Under the pieces are notes generated by a model, which worked only from the letters and a program-made list of their open reading frames with translations, did not search any database and was not told the DNA's origin. A program made the translations under genes and the position numbers. 7,943 nucleotides of DNA from Alphaproteobacteria bacterium UBA4588. Lineage in GTDB: Bacteria; Pseudomonadota; Alphaproteobacteria; Puniceispirillales; Puniceispirillaceae. The first letter of the stretch is position 1, and every line of letters starts with the position of its first letter. Shown piece by piece: positions 1-6,047 of this stretch. The stretch is from NCBI GenBank assembly GCA_002387605.1, contig DGJU01000010.1, positions 22,112 through 30,054 on the forward strand, in the 5' to 3' direction.

Positions 1-801
1 GCTTCCTCGCATAGTCGGGGTAACCGGTACGCAGCTGAGATGACTGTTGGTGTATTAGCCTGGCTTGAGGGTCAAGGCCGCACTGTTCTAAATGGCCGTT
101 CTGCTCTGCATCTTGAGATTTCAAAATTAATTCAATATGCCGCTTTAAGACAGGCTGGGCTGAATGTGCCTAAGACCATTGCGAGCGCTGATAGCGATGA
201 TGTAATTGCCGCTTATAGTGCGTTTGATGGCATGCCGGTTATCACCAAACATAACCGGGCTGGCAAAGGGCTTGGGGTTCAATTATTTCGCTCAGAAAAG
301 GGGTTGATAAGCTATGTGAGGGGAGATGAATTTTTTCCTTCAGTGGATGGTATCACGTTAGTGCAGCGTTATATTGCCTCTCCTGAAAATATCATCACAC
401 GGGTTGAATTTATTGGCCGGGAGCTTGTTTATGCTGTGCGTGTTGATACATCAAACGGTTTTGAGCTTTGTCCAGCTGATGTATGTGCCCTAGAGGCTAG
501 CACCTGTATGGCAGATAGCGAGCCACGCTTTGCTTTTGATATCGACCAAGATTTCCCAAATAGCGCATTAGGGCAGGAATTAGTGCCAAAAATGCAGGCT
601 GTGATGCAAGCTGAAAACCTTGATGTTGCCGCATTTGAATTTATTACTAATGCGGATGGCACGGCTTATGTCTACGATATTAACACCAACACTAATTACA
701 ATAGCGATGCGGAAAATAGAGCGGGGCTATCTGCTATGAGCCGTCTTGCCGCCTATCTTGGCCATGAGCTAGCTATAATCACGAAAAAAATAGCCGCCTA
801 A
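1..801 (+). CDS. RimK-like ATP-grasp ligase, 5'-truncated by window edge
   Basis: The reading frame is open from the first base, so the true start lies upstream and 266 C-terminal residues are visible. The in-frame ATG at 40 is probably internal: it has no ribosome binding site, and the residues before it (SSHSRGNRYAAEM) look like conserved family sequence. The next block (LAWLEGQGRTVLNGRSAL, then LEISKLIQYAAL) is typical of alpha-L-glutamate-ligase-like ATP-grasp proteins. The ATP-grasp core follows: ITKHNRAGKGLGV carries the nucleotide-binding lysine and glycine-rich loop, FITRVEFIGRELVYAVRVDT is the central sheet, and the C-terminal YVYDINTNTNYN supplies the metal-binding acidic/asparagine residues. 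The family forms amide or peptide bonds from a carboxylate, ATP and an amine in the cytoplasm. The substrate cannot be read from the sequence, and RimK-type ribosomal modification is not implied. It ends at TAA 799-801, ahead of a hairpin region. Family call is confident; substrate is unknown. Confidence 0.85.
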   Translation, partial: ASSHSRGNRYAAEMTVGVLAWLEGQGRTVLNGRSALHLEISKLIQYAALRQAGLNVPKTIASADSDDVIAAYSAFDGMPVITKHNRAGKGLGVQLFRSEKGLISYVRGDEFFPSVDGITLVQRYIASPENIITRVEFIGRELVYAVRVDTSNGFELCPADVCALEASTCMADSEPRFAFDIDQDFPNSALGQELVPKMQAVMQAENLDVAAFEFITNADGTAYVYDINTNTNYNSDAENRAGLSAMSRLAAYLGHELAIITKKIAA

Positions 802-837
802 CGCCCCCTTATAAAAAGGCAAAAAAACGTGCATATT

Positions 838-886
838 AGGGTGAGCATTCATACTTATGCTCACCCTCAGCTATGAGGTTTGATTT
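838..886 (+). terminator. Probable terminator with two overlapping hairpins
   Basis: A perfect 11-bp inverted repeat (AGGGTGAGCAT at 838-848, ATGCTCACCCT at 857-867) with an 8-nt loop lies 36 bp after the ATP-grasp stop codon. A second 5-bp stem (CCTCA 865-869, TGAGG 874-878, loop GCTA) overlaps the 3' arm of the first, so the two cannot fully form together. The second stem is followed by the T-rich TTTGATTT at 879-886. The first hairpin has no T tract directly after it, so classical intrinsic termination is likely but not certain. A protein-binding palindrome is the alternative. Confidence 0.5.
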
Positions 887-955
887 AATTGGCCTGAATT
901 ACCCCCGCACCCCCGCAGCCGTTTTGGTGTATAGCTGGCAGACAAACTTCGTATG

Positions 956-983
956 TTGACAGGGAACACAGGTGTCCTAAGGT
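956..983 (+). promoter_or_regulatory. Candidate promoter for the sulfurtransferase gene
   Basis: A perfect -35 hexamer TTGACA at 956-961 is followed after 16 bp by TAAGGT at 978-983, a weak -10 that matches TATAAT at three of six positions. Transcription would begin near 990 and give a leader of about 45 nt before the ATG at 1036. The -35 is good and the -10 poor, so this is only a candidate. Confidence 0.35.
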
Positions 984-1035
984 GACCGTATGCGTTGTGG
1001 TCGTGTCTTTATGACGCCGAGTAAAGGGTGTGAAA

Positions 1036-1917
1036 ATGGACAGCATGTGGGCAATCCCCGAAGCGATTATAGACTGTCACTGGCTGAAAGATCGATATGA
1101 CCGTCAGGATATCAGGATTTATGACTGCACATCATATCTGCATTATACCGATGAGCATCCCTCCCAGCCTTATGATGTTGTAAGCGGGTTTGATAATTAC
1201 TGCAGATCACATATTCCAAACGCTGCCTTTCTGGATCTTCAACAGGATCTCTCAGAGAATAATAGCCCTTACAGCTTTACAATTCCGGCTCTTCATGACC
1301 TCGCAGAGCGGTTTAAAAAACAGGGGGTAGGTGAGCCGTTTCATATCATTTTATATTCTGCAAATGGGATGCAATGGGCCACTAGAATCTGGTGGATGTT
1401 ATATGCAGCAGGGTATCAGAGGGTCAGCATATTAAATGGGGGGTTTGCCGCATGGCAGGAGGCAGGATTACCAACCCAAGAATCGATAACGAAGTGGGAG
1501 CCAGCCGAATTTGAGGCGCGTCCCAAGCCGAATATCTTTGTTGGAAAACAGCGGGTACTCGATGCCATTGCCGATGAAAAAACAGTCTTGCTGAATGCCC
1601 TAACCAGTGACTTGCATCTTGGTAAGAGCGCGCGGTATGGCAGACCGGGCCGAATTCCTACTAGCCTGAATATTCCGTTTACCAGCTTTATGAAAAACGG
1701 ATTGGATGACATAAGGTCAGCGTCTGAAGCGCAACAGATTTTAGCAGAACATGGCCTTAGCCCAGATACAGATATTGTCAATTACTGCGGCGGCGGTATC
1801 GCAGCAACTTTGAATGCCTTTGTGATGTTGCAGCTGGGTTTCTCAGACTTGCAAATATATGATAATTCAATGAGCGAATGGGCCATGGACTATTCGCTTG
1901 CGATTGAGACAGGATAG
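1036..1917 (+). CDS. Two-domain rhodanese-type sulfurtransferase
   Basis: This encodes a cytoplasmic thiosulfate/3-mercaptopyruvate sulfurtransferase-like protein of 293 residues, the usual size for tandem rhodaneses. The N-terminal domain (about residues 8-145) has the NGMQWATRIWWML and ILNGGFAAW segments and no catalytic-loop cysteine, as expected for the inactive structural domain. The C-terminal domain (about 165-290) has GRPGRIPTSLNIPF near 202-215 and the active-site loop CGGGIAA at 251-257, with C251 as the presumed persulfide-forming residue, then SMSEWAMD near 278-285. The loop differs from the CRxGxR (thiosulfate) and CGSGVT (mercaptopyruvate) patterns, so the sulfur donor is uncertain. 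Start choice: a GTG at 1030 is in frame, but the AAAGGG at 1023-1028 is only 1 nt from it and 7 nt from the ATG at 1036, which is preferred. There is no signal peptide. It converges on gntK with 18 bp between them. Confidence 0.88.
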   Translation: MDSMWAIPEAIIDCHWLKDRYDRQDIRIYDCTSYLHYTDEHPSQPYDVVSGFDNYCRSHIPNAAFLDLQQDLSENNSPYSFTIPALHDLAERFKKQGVGEPFHIILYSANGMQWATRIWWMLYAAGYQRVSILNGGFAAWQEAGLPTQESITKWEPAEFEARPKPNIFVGKQRVLDAIADEKTVLLNALTSDLHLGKSARYGRPGRIPTSLNIPFTSFMKNGLDDIRSASEAQQILAEHGLSPDTDIVNYCGGGIAATLNAFVMLQLGFSDLQIYDNSMSEWAMDYSLAIETG

Positions 1918-1934
1918 TAGTCCCCGCCCTGTCT
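1907..1934. terminator. Possible shared hairpin between convergent genes
   Basis: A perfect 7-bp inverted repeat (AGACAGG 1907-1913, CCTGTCT 1928-1934, 14-nt loop) spans the stop codon of the sulfurtransferase gene and ends just short of the gluconokinase stop codon. Its place between convergent genes suggests a bidirectional terminator. The loop is large and there is no T tract on either side, so support is weak. Confidence 0.3.
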
Positions 1935-1935
1935 A

Positions 1936-2469
1936 TTAATTGCCAGTGATAAGCGGCGTAATCACAGCCAGAATGCGGGTCATGACAACATCCATACTGC
2001 CACTGATATCGATATGACTTGCTGGCTCGTTATCTGCGGGAATTTCAAGGGTTGAAAATTGGCTATCTATCAGGCTGTTTGGCATAAAATGGCCATCGCG
2101 TGCTGCCATCCTTTGGGTAATCAGCGCGCGGTCAGCGGCAAGATAAATAAAATGTGCCGGTGCGCCTATGCCAGCCAATAGATGATCGCGATAGCGCCTA
2201 CGCAAAGACGAACAGCCGGTAAAGATAATATCGTCTGCCCCCGACGCCCTAGACGCCTTAGCCATGTTGGCGGCTATTTCATCCAGCCACGGCCAGCGGT
2301 CAGCATCATCCAAGGCAATACCAGCTGACATTTTAGCAATATTTTCAGGCGGGTGAAAATCATCACCATCAAGATAGGTTGCCTGAAGCTGGTCAGCTAG
2401 GCGTGCGCCGTAGGATGATTTCCCGCATCCGGCGACTCCCATCAAGATAAAAAATCGAACCGGATGCAT
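1936..2469 (-). CDS. gntK: Gluconokinase
   Basis: This enzyme phosphorylates D-gluconate with ATP to 6-phospho-D-gluconate, which feeds the Entner-Doudoroff or pentose phosphate pathway, in the cytoplasm. The 177 residues match the usual length of the short P-loop GntK family. Visible motifs are the Walker A loop GVAGCGKSS (residues 11-19), the substrate-binding block DGDDFHPPENIAKM (34-47), the lid-proximal DDADRWPWL (54-62), CSSLRRRYRD (86-95), and a C-terminal HFMPNSLIDSQFSTLE segment (128-142). The start is ATG 2469, preceded by AGGA (2476-2479, minus strand) at 6 nt. That ribosome binding site overlaps the stop codon of the upstream dehydrogenase gene, so the two genes are almost certainly co-transcribed and perhaps translationally coupled. 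With the neighbouring IdnO- and IdnD-like enzymes it would complete L-idonate catabolism. No truncation or missing key residue is seen. Confidence 0.95.
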   Translation of the reverse strand: MHPVRFFILMGVAGCGKSSYGARLADQLQATYLDGDDFHPPENIAKMSAGIALDDADRWPWLDEIAANMAKASRASGADDIIFTGCSSLRRRYRDHLLAGIGAPAHFIYLAADRALITQRMAARDGHFMPNSLIDSQFSTLEIPADNEPASHIDISGSMDVVMTRILAVITPLITGN

Positions 2470-2477
2470 GTCTATTC

Positions 2478-3251
2478 CTAGAGCGAGGCTGTGATGCCAC
2501 CATCAACATAAAGCGTATGACCATTCACAAAGCTAGCAGCAGCGGAGCTTAAAAACACACAAGCGCCAACAAGTTCATCCACCTGTCCCCAGCGTCCCGC
2601 AGGGGTTCGTTTTTCCAGCCACGCACTAAAATCTGGATCAGCCACAAGGGCTGCATTTAGCGGCGTATCAAAATAACCCGGCGCAATCGCATTACATTGC
2701 AGACCATGTTGTGCCCAGTCAGTTGCCATCCCCTTCGTTAAATTGCCAACCGCGCCTTTGGTTGCTGTATAGGGGGCAATACCAGGGCGTGCGAGCATTG
2801 TCTGAACAGAGGCAATATTGATAATTTTACCTGCGTTACGCTTTATCATATGGCGGGCGACTGTCTGGCCGACATTAAAGACACTGGTGATATTGGTGGT
2901 AAGAAGTTTTTCGAACATTGCTGGATCAAACTCATCGAGTGGCCCTCGATGTTGCATGCCAGCATTATTGACAAGAATATCTATCGGCCCGACGGTTGCT
3001 TCAAATTCATCAATCGATGTTTGCGCCTCGCTCAAATGACAAACATCAAATACAAGTTCATGCACATTATGTCCCGCACTGCGCAGTGTTTGTGCTGCGG
3101 TGTTTAGCTTACCGGCATCGCGGCCATTCATGATGATGGTTGCGCCTGCATTGGCAAGGCCGGTGGCAAAAGCCAAGCCCAGACCTTGAGAAGATCCGGT
3201 AACAAGAGCTGTCTTGCCGCTAAGGTTGAAAAGGTCAAGGCTAGGTAACAC
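2478..3251 (-). CDS. idnO: Gluconate 5-dehydrogenase (5-keto-D-gluconate reductase), SDR family
   Basis: This classical short-chain dehydrogenase/reductase of 257 residues most resembles IdnO/Gno enzymes, which interconvert 5-keto-D-gluconate and D-gluconate with NAD(P)H. Motifs in order are the Rossmann glycine motif TGSSQGLG (18-25), NGRD (42-45), NNAG (95-98), catalytic N120, S148, Y161 and K165 (YTATK), PGYFDTPLNAAL (191-202), RTPAGRWG (215-222), and the C-terminal FVNGHTLYVDGGITASL typical of this subfamily. NGRD after strand 2, with an arginine rather than an aspartate directly in the pocket, would allow NADP(H), but this is inference. The start is GTG at 3251, chosen because AAGGAG (3261-3266, minus strand) lies 9 nt upstream. 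The nearby ATG at 3259 is out of frame. It is the first gene of an operon with gntK and is divergent from the idnD-like gene. Confidence 0.92.
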   Translation of the reverse strand: MLPSLDLFNLSGKTALVTGSSQGLGLAFATGLANAGATIIMNGRDAGKLNTAAQTLRSAGHNVHELVFDVCHLSEAQTSIDEFEATVGPIDILVNNAGMQHRGPLDEFDPAMFEKLLTTNITSVFNVGQTVARHMIKRNAGKIINIASVQTMLARPGIAPYTATKGAVGNLTKGMATDWAQHGLQCNAIAPGYFDTPLNAALVADPDFSAWLEKRTPAGRWGQVDELVGACVFLSSAAASFVNGHTLYVDGGITASL

Positions 3252-3395
3252 GGGGACATTCTCCTTGTCTGGTGTATGCGTTTAAAATAGACGCGAACAT
3301 ATAATGGTATAAGCCTATAGCATTTTGCCATATAAAGTATCCAGTGATTTAGTCTAACGAGCAGACGATTCAGACGTTTTAGGGAGTGCCAGCTA
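3252..3395. promoter_or_regulatory. Divergent promoter/operator region of the idonate genes
   Basis: This 144-bp AT-rich gap lies between two divergent start codons and must hold promoters for both. An imperfect 28-bp dyad at 3304-3331 is centred on the palindrome CTATAG (3315-3320), with outer arms ATGG and CCAT. Ten of its 14 half-site positions are symmetric. The outer arm overlaps TTGCCA (3325-3330), a possible plus-strand -35 that pairs at 17 bp with TTTAGT (3348-3353). A perfect TATAAT at 3300-3305 lacks a convincing plus-strand -35. Also present are a small inverted repeat (GCGTTT 3278-3283, AGACGC 3289-3294) and a direct repeat of CAGACG (3362-3367, 3371-3376). The promoter assignments are tentative. 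Confidence 0.5.
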
Positions 3396-4430
3396 ATGAA
3401 AACAATTGTGATTCACAACGCCAAGGATTTACGCATTGAAGATGATGTCGTGCCGGAAGTCGCGGCAGACGAGGTAGAGGTCAAAATTGCTGTTGGCGGT
3501 GTCTGTGGCTCTGACTTACATTATTATAATCATGGCGGGTTTGGCGCAGTCAGGCTAAAACAGCCTATGATTTTAGGGCATGAAGTGGCCGGTATCATCT
3601 CTCAGGTTGGCGCAGATGTCTCTCATCTTGCTGTCGGGGATCATGTTGCAGTCTCGCCCTCGCGCCCTTGCGGCTCATGCGTCTATTGTGCTGAAGGACG
3701 CCGTAATCACTGTCTGAATATGCGGTTTTATGGCTCTGCTATGCCCTTTCCCCACATTCAAGGGGCCTTTCGCGAACGCTTGGTTGCAAGCGCTTACCAA
3801 TGCGCGCCAACAGGCAGCCTGTCATTAGGCGAAGCTGCGATGGCTGAACCGCTGGCAGTTGTATTGCATGGGGTACGCCGTGCCGGTGAAATGGTCGGCA
3901 AAAAAGTACTGATCACAGGATGTGGGCCAATAGGCATGTTATGCTTACTGGCAGCGCGCCGGGCAGGGGCTGTAGAAATTGTGATGACTGATATTGCCGA
4001 AAGCGCACTAGCAAACGCCCGCGATTGTGGGGCTGACCGCGTTATCAATACTAAGGATGAGCCTGAATTGCTGGCGGCTTATGGTGATGATAAAGGCTAT
4101 TTTGATGTGATGTTTGAATGTACTGGCGCGGCGCCAGCTCTCATTGGCGGCCTGACAGCGGTGCGCCCGCGCGCTGTTATCGTCCAATTAGGGATGGGCG
4201 GTGATATGTCATTGCCGATGGTCATGGTAACAGCAAAGGAATTGGATTTGCGGGGGTCATTCCGGTTTCATGAAGAATTTGCAATCGGCATCGCCCTAAT
4301 GGGGCAGGGGCTGATAGATGTGAAACCCCTTATCTCACACACAGTGCCGCTAGCAGATGCCGAACAGGCCTTTATGATAGCCACTGACCCGCTTCAGCCA
4401 AGCCTGAAAACACAAATTCAGTTTTTCTAG
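3396..4430 (+). CDS. idnD: L-idonate 5-dehydrogenase-like zinc alcohol dehydrogenase
   Basis: This zinc-dependent medium-chain dehydrogenase of 344 residues has a normal family length and most resembles L-idonate 5-dehydrogenase, which oxidises L-idonate to 5-keto-D-gluconate with NAD. Catalytic zinc ligands are visible as C37 (GGVCGSDLHYY), H62-E63 (LGHE) and E151 (AEPLAVVLH). The structural zinc lobe has C92, C95, C98 and C106. The cofactor domain has GCGPIG (175-180), with D199 at the end of the second strand, which favours NAD over NADP. CGSDLHYYNHGGFG is characteristic of the IdnD subgroup of polyol dehydrogenases. ATG 3396 has AGGGAG (3381-3386) 9 nt upstream. The divergent idnO-gntK operon supplies the next two steps, which is the main argument for idonate rather than another sugar acid or polyol. 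Close relatives acting on L-gulonate, sorbitol or threonine-type substrates cannot be excluded. Confidence 0.88.
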   Translation: MKTIVIHNAKDLRIEDDVVPEVAADEVEVKIAVGGVCGSDLHYYNHGGFGAVRLKQPMILGHEVAGIISQVGADVSHLAVGDHVAVSPSRPCGSCVYCAEGRRNHCLNMRFYGSAMPFPHIQGAFRERLVASAYQCAPTGSLSLGEAAMAEPLAVVLHGVRRAGEMVGKKVLITGCGPIGMLCLLAARRAGAVEIVMTDIAESALANARDCGADRVINTKDEPELLAAYGDDKGYFDVMFECTGAAPALIGGLTAVRPRAVIVQLGMGGDMSLPMVMVTAKELDLRGSFRFHEEFAIGIALMGQGLIDVKPLISHTVPLADAEQAFMIATDPLQPSLKTQIQFF

Positions 4431-4440
4431 GTCAAGTCTT

Positions 4441-4457
4441 CTGCTGTTAGCAGGGAG
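4441..4457 (+). promoter_or_regulatory. Hairpin overlapping the chrA ribosome binding site
   Basis: A 5-bp inverted repeat (CTGCT 4441-4445, AGCAG 4449-4453, loop GTT) runs into the Shine-Dalgarno sequence AGGGAG (4452-4457). Two further U-G wobble pairs (4440-4454, 4439-4455) could extend it into the site. If formed in the mRNA it would partly hide the ribosome binding site and lower translation. The site directly abuts the ATG at 4458 but lies 12 nt before the ATG at 4470, which makes the second ATG the likelier start. Confidence 0.35.
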
Positions 4458-4469
4458 ATGCATCAAACT

Positions 4470-5762
4470 ATGAGTGAAAAGATATCCCATTCGACACTGA
4501 CATTATCGCAAGCTGGCCGTGAATATCTAAAAGTTGGGTTGCTGTCTTTTGGTGGTCCTGCTGCCCAGATTGCCCTGATGCATAAGGTGTTTGTTGAGGA
4601 CAGGAAGTGGCTGACTGAAAAACAATATCTGAGTGCTTTGAATTTTTGCATGCTTTTGCCTGGACCTGAAGCGATGCAGTTATCAGCGTATATTGGCTGG
4701 AGGTTGCATGGCGTTGCAGGCGGTCTTCTCGCCGGATTGCTGTTTATTCTGCCGGGCGCTTTTATTATTGCGTGCTTGGCTGTTTTTTACGTTTATTTTG
4801 GCGATTTAGCATGGCTGAAGGCAGCTTTCCTTGGAGTGAAAGCAGCCGTCATTGTGATTGTGATTCAGGCGCTTATCAGGGTGTCAAAAAAAGCGCTGCA
4901 TGGGAAGCTACACTGGCTTATTGCTATCTTTGCCTTTCTGGGTATTTTCTTACTTGAAATTCCATATCCCTTTATTGTGATTGCGTCTGGGATGCTGGGT
5001 TTCATGTATAGCGATATGACACCGGACAATACTAACATCACACCGTTATCTATCTCTCTTACGAAGACTTTTTGGACGTGTGGGTTGTGGCTTATTATGT
5101 GGCTTGCGCCGCTGATAATAATGGGCTGGATGACTAATTGGGGGTTCTTGTACGAGGTTGGGGCGTTTTTCTCCAAACTTGCGACTGTTACCTTTGGGGG
5201 CGCTTATGCGGTGCTTGCTTATATGTCTCAGGAAGTTGTGTTTGAGCTGAGCTGGCTAACAGCGCCTCAAATGATGGATGCTCTTGGTTTTGCCGAAACA
5301 ACGCCGGGCCCTCTCATTCTGGTAACAGAATTTGTTGGCTTTGTTGCTGGCTATCAAAAAGCCGGCCTGCCGCTTGCATTTGCAGCAGCATTTACCGTCC
5401 TGTGGGCAACCTTTGTTCCCTGCTTTTTATGGATATTTGTAGGCGCCCCCTATATCGAATGGATTTCAGCACAACCAAGACTAAAAGGTGCCTTATCAAC
5501 CATCACAGCGGCTGTTGTCGGGGTGATATTGAGCTTGTCTATCTGGTTCGGCTTGCATGTGATGTTTGGCACTATCACAAAGCTTCAAGCTGGTATGGCA
5601 ACCCTATGGATGCCAGATTTTTCCACCGTTAATTTTACCGTATTATGGCTTACATTCTTGGCTGCTTATTTAGCGTTTATCCGCCATTTGTCGCTGCTAT
5701 GGGTGCTTGGCATAAGCGCAGCTCTGGGCGCAGCGGCATCATTGCTGGGCGCCTCGGGCTAG
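4470..5762 (+). CDS. chrA: Chromate transporter, two-domain CHR/ChrA family
   Basis: This integral inner-membrane protein of 430 residues belongs to the long-chain CHR family, known for chromate efflux, although many members have untested substrates. Each half carries a CHR domain. The first has LLSFGGPAAQIALM (24-37), WLTEKQY (47-53) and the LPGPEAMQLSAYIGWR block (63-78). The second has VTFGGAYAVLAYM (240-252), WLT (262-264) and FAETTPGPLILVTEFVGF (274-291). Hydrophobic segments throughout give about 10-12 helices. The start is set at ATG 4470 (MSEKISH), because the ribosome binding site abuts the earlier in-frame ATG at 4458. Using 4458 would add four residues. It lies 39 bp after the idnD-like stop on the same strand with no terminator in between, so read-through from the idonate promoter is likely. 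A role in sugar-acid use is not supported by the family; the pairing may be incidental. Confidence 0.92.
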   Translation: MSEKISHSTLTLSQAGREYLKVGLLSFGGPAAQIALMHKVFVEDRKWLTEKQYLSALNFCMLLPGPEAMQLSAYIGWRLHGVAGGLLAGLLFILPGAFIIACLAVFYVYFGDLAWLKAAFLGVKAAVIVIVIQALIRVSKKALHGKLHWLIAIFAFLGIFLLEIPYPFIVIASGMLGFMYSDMTPDNTNITPLSISLTKTFWTCGLWLIMWLAPLIIMGWMTNWGFLYEVGAFFSKLATVTFGGAYAVLAYMSQEVVFELSWLTAPQMMDALGFAETTPGPLILVTEFVGFVAGYQKAGLPLAFAAAFTVLWATFVPCFLWIFVGAPYIEWISAQPRLKGALSTITAAVVGVILSLSIWFGLHVMFGTITKLQAGMATLWMPDFSTVNFTVLWLTFLAAYLAFIRHLSLLWVLGISAALGAAASLLGASG

Positions 5763-5798
5763 GCCTGTTCCAGACGCTGCTGAGGGCGGCGGCTATAA

Positions 5799-6014
5799 TT
5801 ACTTTCGCCGCAGAGATATGCAGGTTTTGCAGCCCGTGCTTCCTCTGAGGTGAAGGCGGGGCTGTTGCTGAAACGCGCCATGCTGCCGGCAAATAATAGT
5901 CACCTTGGTTGTCTTATCAACATAATCAACGTCCGAATAATCGAATTCCTCGCCATGGATTTTTTTGAACTTAGAAATCATTGATGCCTGATCAGATATT
6001 TTGGTCTTGGCCAT
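5799..6014 (-). CDS. Small zinc-ribbon-like protein, phage/homing-endonuclease-associated domain
   Basis: This is a 71-residue protein with one recognisable domain: a short helix (ISKFKKIHGEEFDYSDVDYV, residues 13-32), a strand (TTKVTIIC, 35-42) and a C-x2-H ... C-x2-C set (C42, H45, C62, C65) with HGAF near 45-48 and HLRG near 55-58. The pattern 'kiHgdkYDYs.v.Y....kv.I.C..HG.F.q.p..Hl.G.GC..C' recurs in phage-encoded and bacterial proteins, often as tandem copies or joined to nuclease-type domains, and probably binds zinc. Here it stands alone and ends six residues after the last cysteine. The start is ATG 6014, with GGAG (6022-6025, minus strand) 7 nt upstream; an earlier ATG at 6038 lacks this. 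It converges on chrA (36 bp apart). A promoter is visible at 6048-6075. Function is unknown; a nucleic-acid-binding role is inference. Confidence 0.75.
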   Translation of the reverse strand: MAKTKISDQASMISKFKKIHGEEFDYSDVDYVDKTTKVTIICRQHGAFQQQPRLHLRGSTGCKTCISLRRK

Positions 6015-6047
6015 TTTGGCTCTCCAGCGGTAACCCAACTACCCCAT

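Larger units (their letters stand above)
802..1035. other. Intergenic region between ATP-grasp and sulfurtransferase genes
   Basis: This 234-bp gap carries the nested hairpins at 838-878, a tandem direct repeat of CCCCCGCA (902-909 and 910-917), and a candidate promoter near 956-983 for the following gene. No tRNA-like or other structured RNA was recognised, and no convincing protein-coding frame fills it. Confidence 0.6.

Noticed and set aside
40..42. ATG at 40 as the true start of the ATP-grasp gene.
   Set aside because: It has no ribosome binding site, the frame is open to the window edge, and the upstream residues match the conserved family pattern, so the gene is cut by the edge.
902..917. 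CCCCCGCA twice in tandem, considered as a repeat array or the start of a CRISPR.
   Set aside because: There are only two 8-bp units with no spacers and no further copies nearby.
1030..1035. GTG at 1030 as the start of the sulfurtransferase.
   Set aside because: The AAAGGG ribosome binding site is only 1 nt from this GTG but 7 nt from the in-frame ATG at 1036.
990..1100. A 36-codon frame starting at ATG 990 with AAGGTGA just upstream, overlapping the start of the sulfurtransferase gene; considered as a leader peptide.
   Set aside because: The best promoter candidate would start transcription near 990, which would leave that ribosome binding site outside the mRNA. The frame overlaps a well-supported gene, and its peptide shows no leader or domain features.
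2818..3107. Plus-strand open frames opposite the idnO gene, considered as overlapping genes.
   Set aside because: They run antisense to a strongly conserved dehydrogenase, have no ribosome binding sites and encode no recognisable domain.
3300..3305. Perfect TATAAT as the main plus-strand -10 for idnD.
   Set aside because: No acceptable -35 lies 16-18 bp upstream. In such an AT-rich gap the match can arise by chance, so it was mentioned but not called as a separate promoter.
5677..5892. A 71-codon minus-strand frame overlapping both the 3' end of chrA and the zinc-ribbon gene.
   Set aside because: Its composition is that of a shadow frame (Ala/Pro/Arg-rich with no motif), and it overlaps two better-supported genes.
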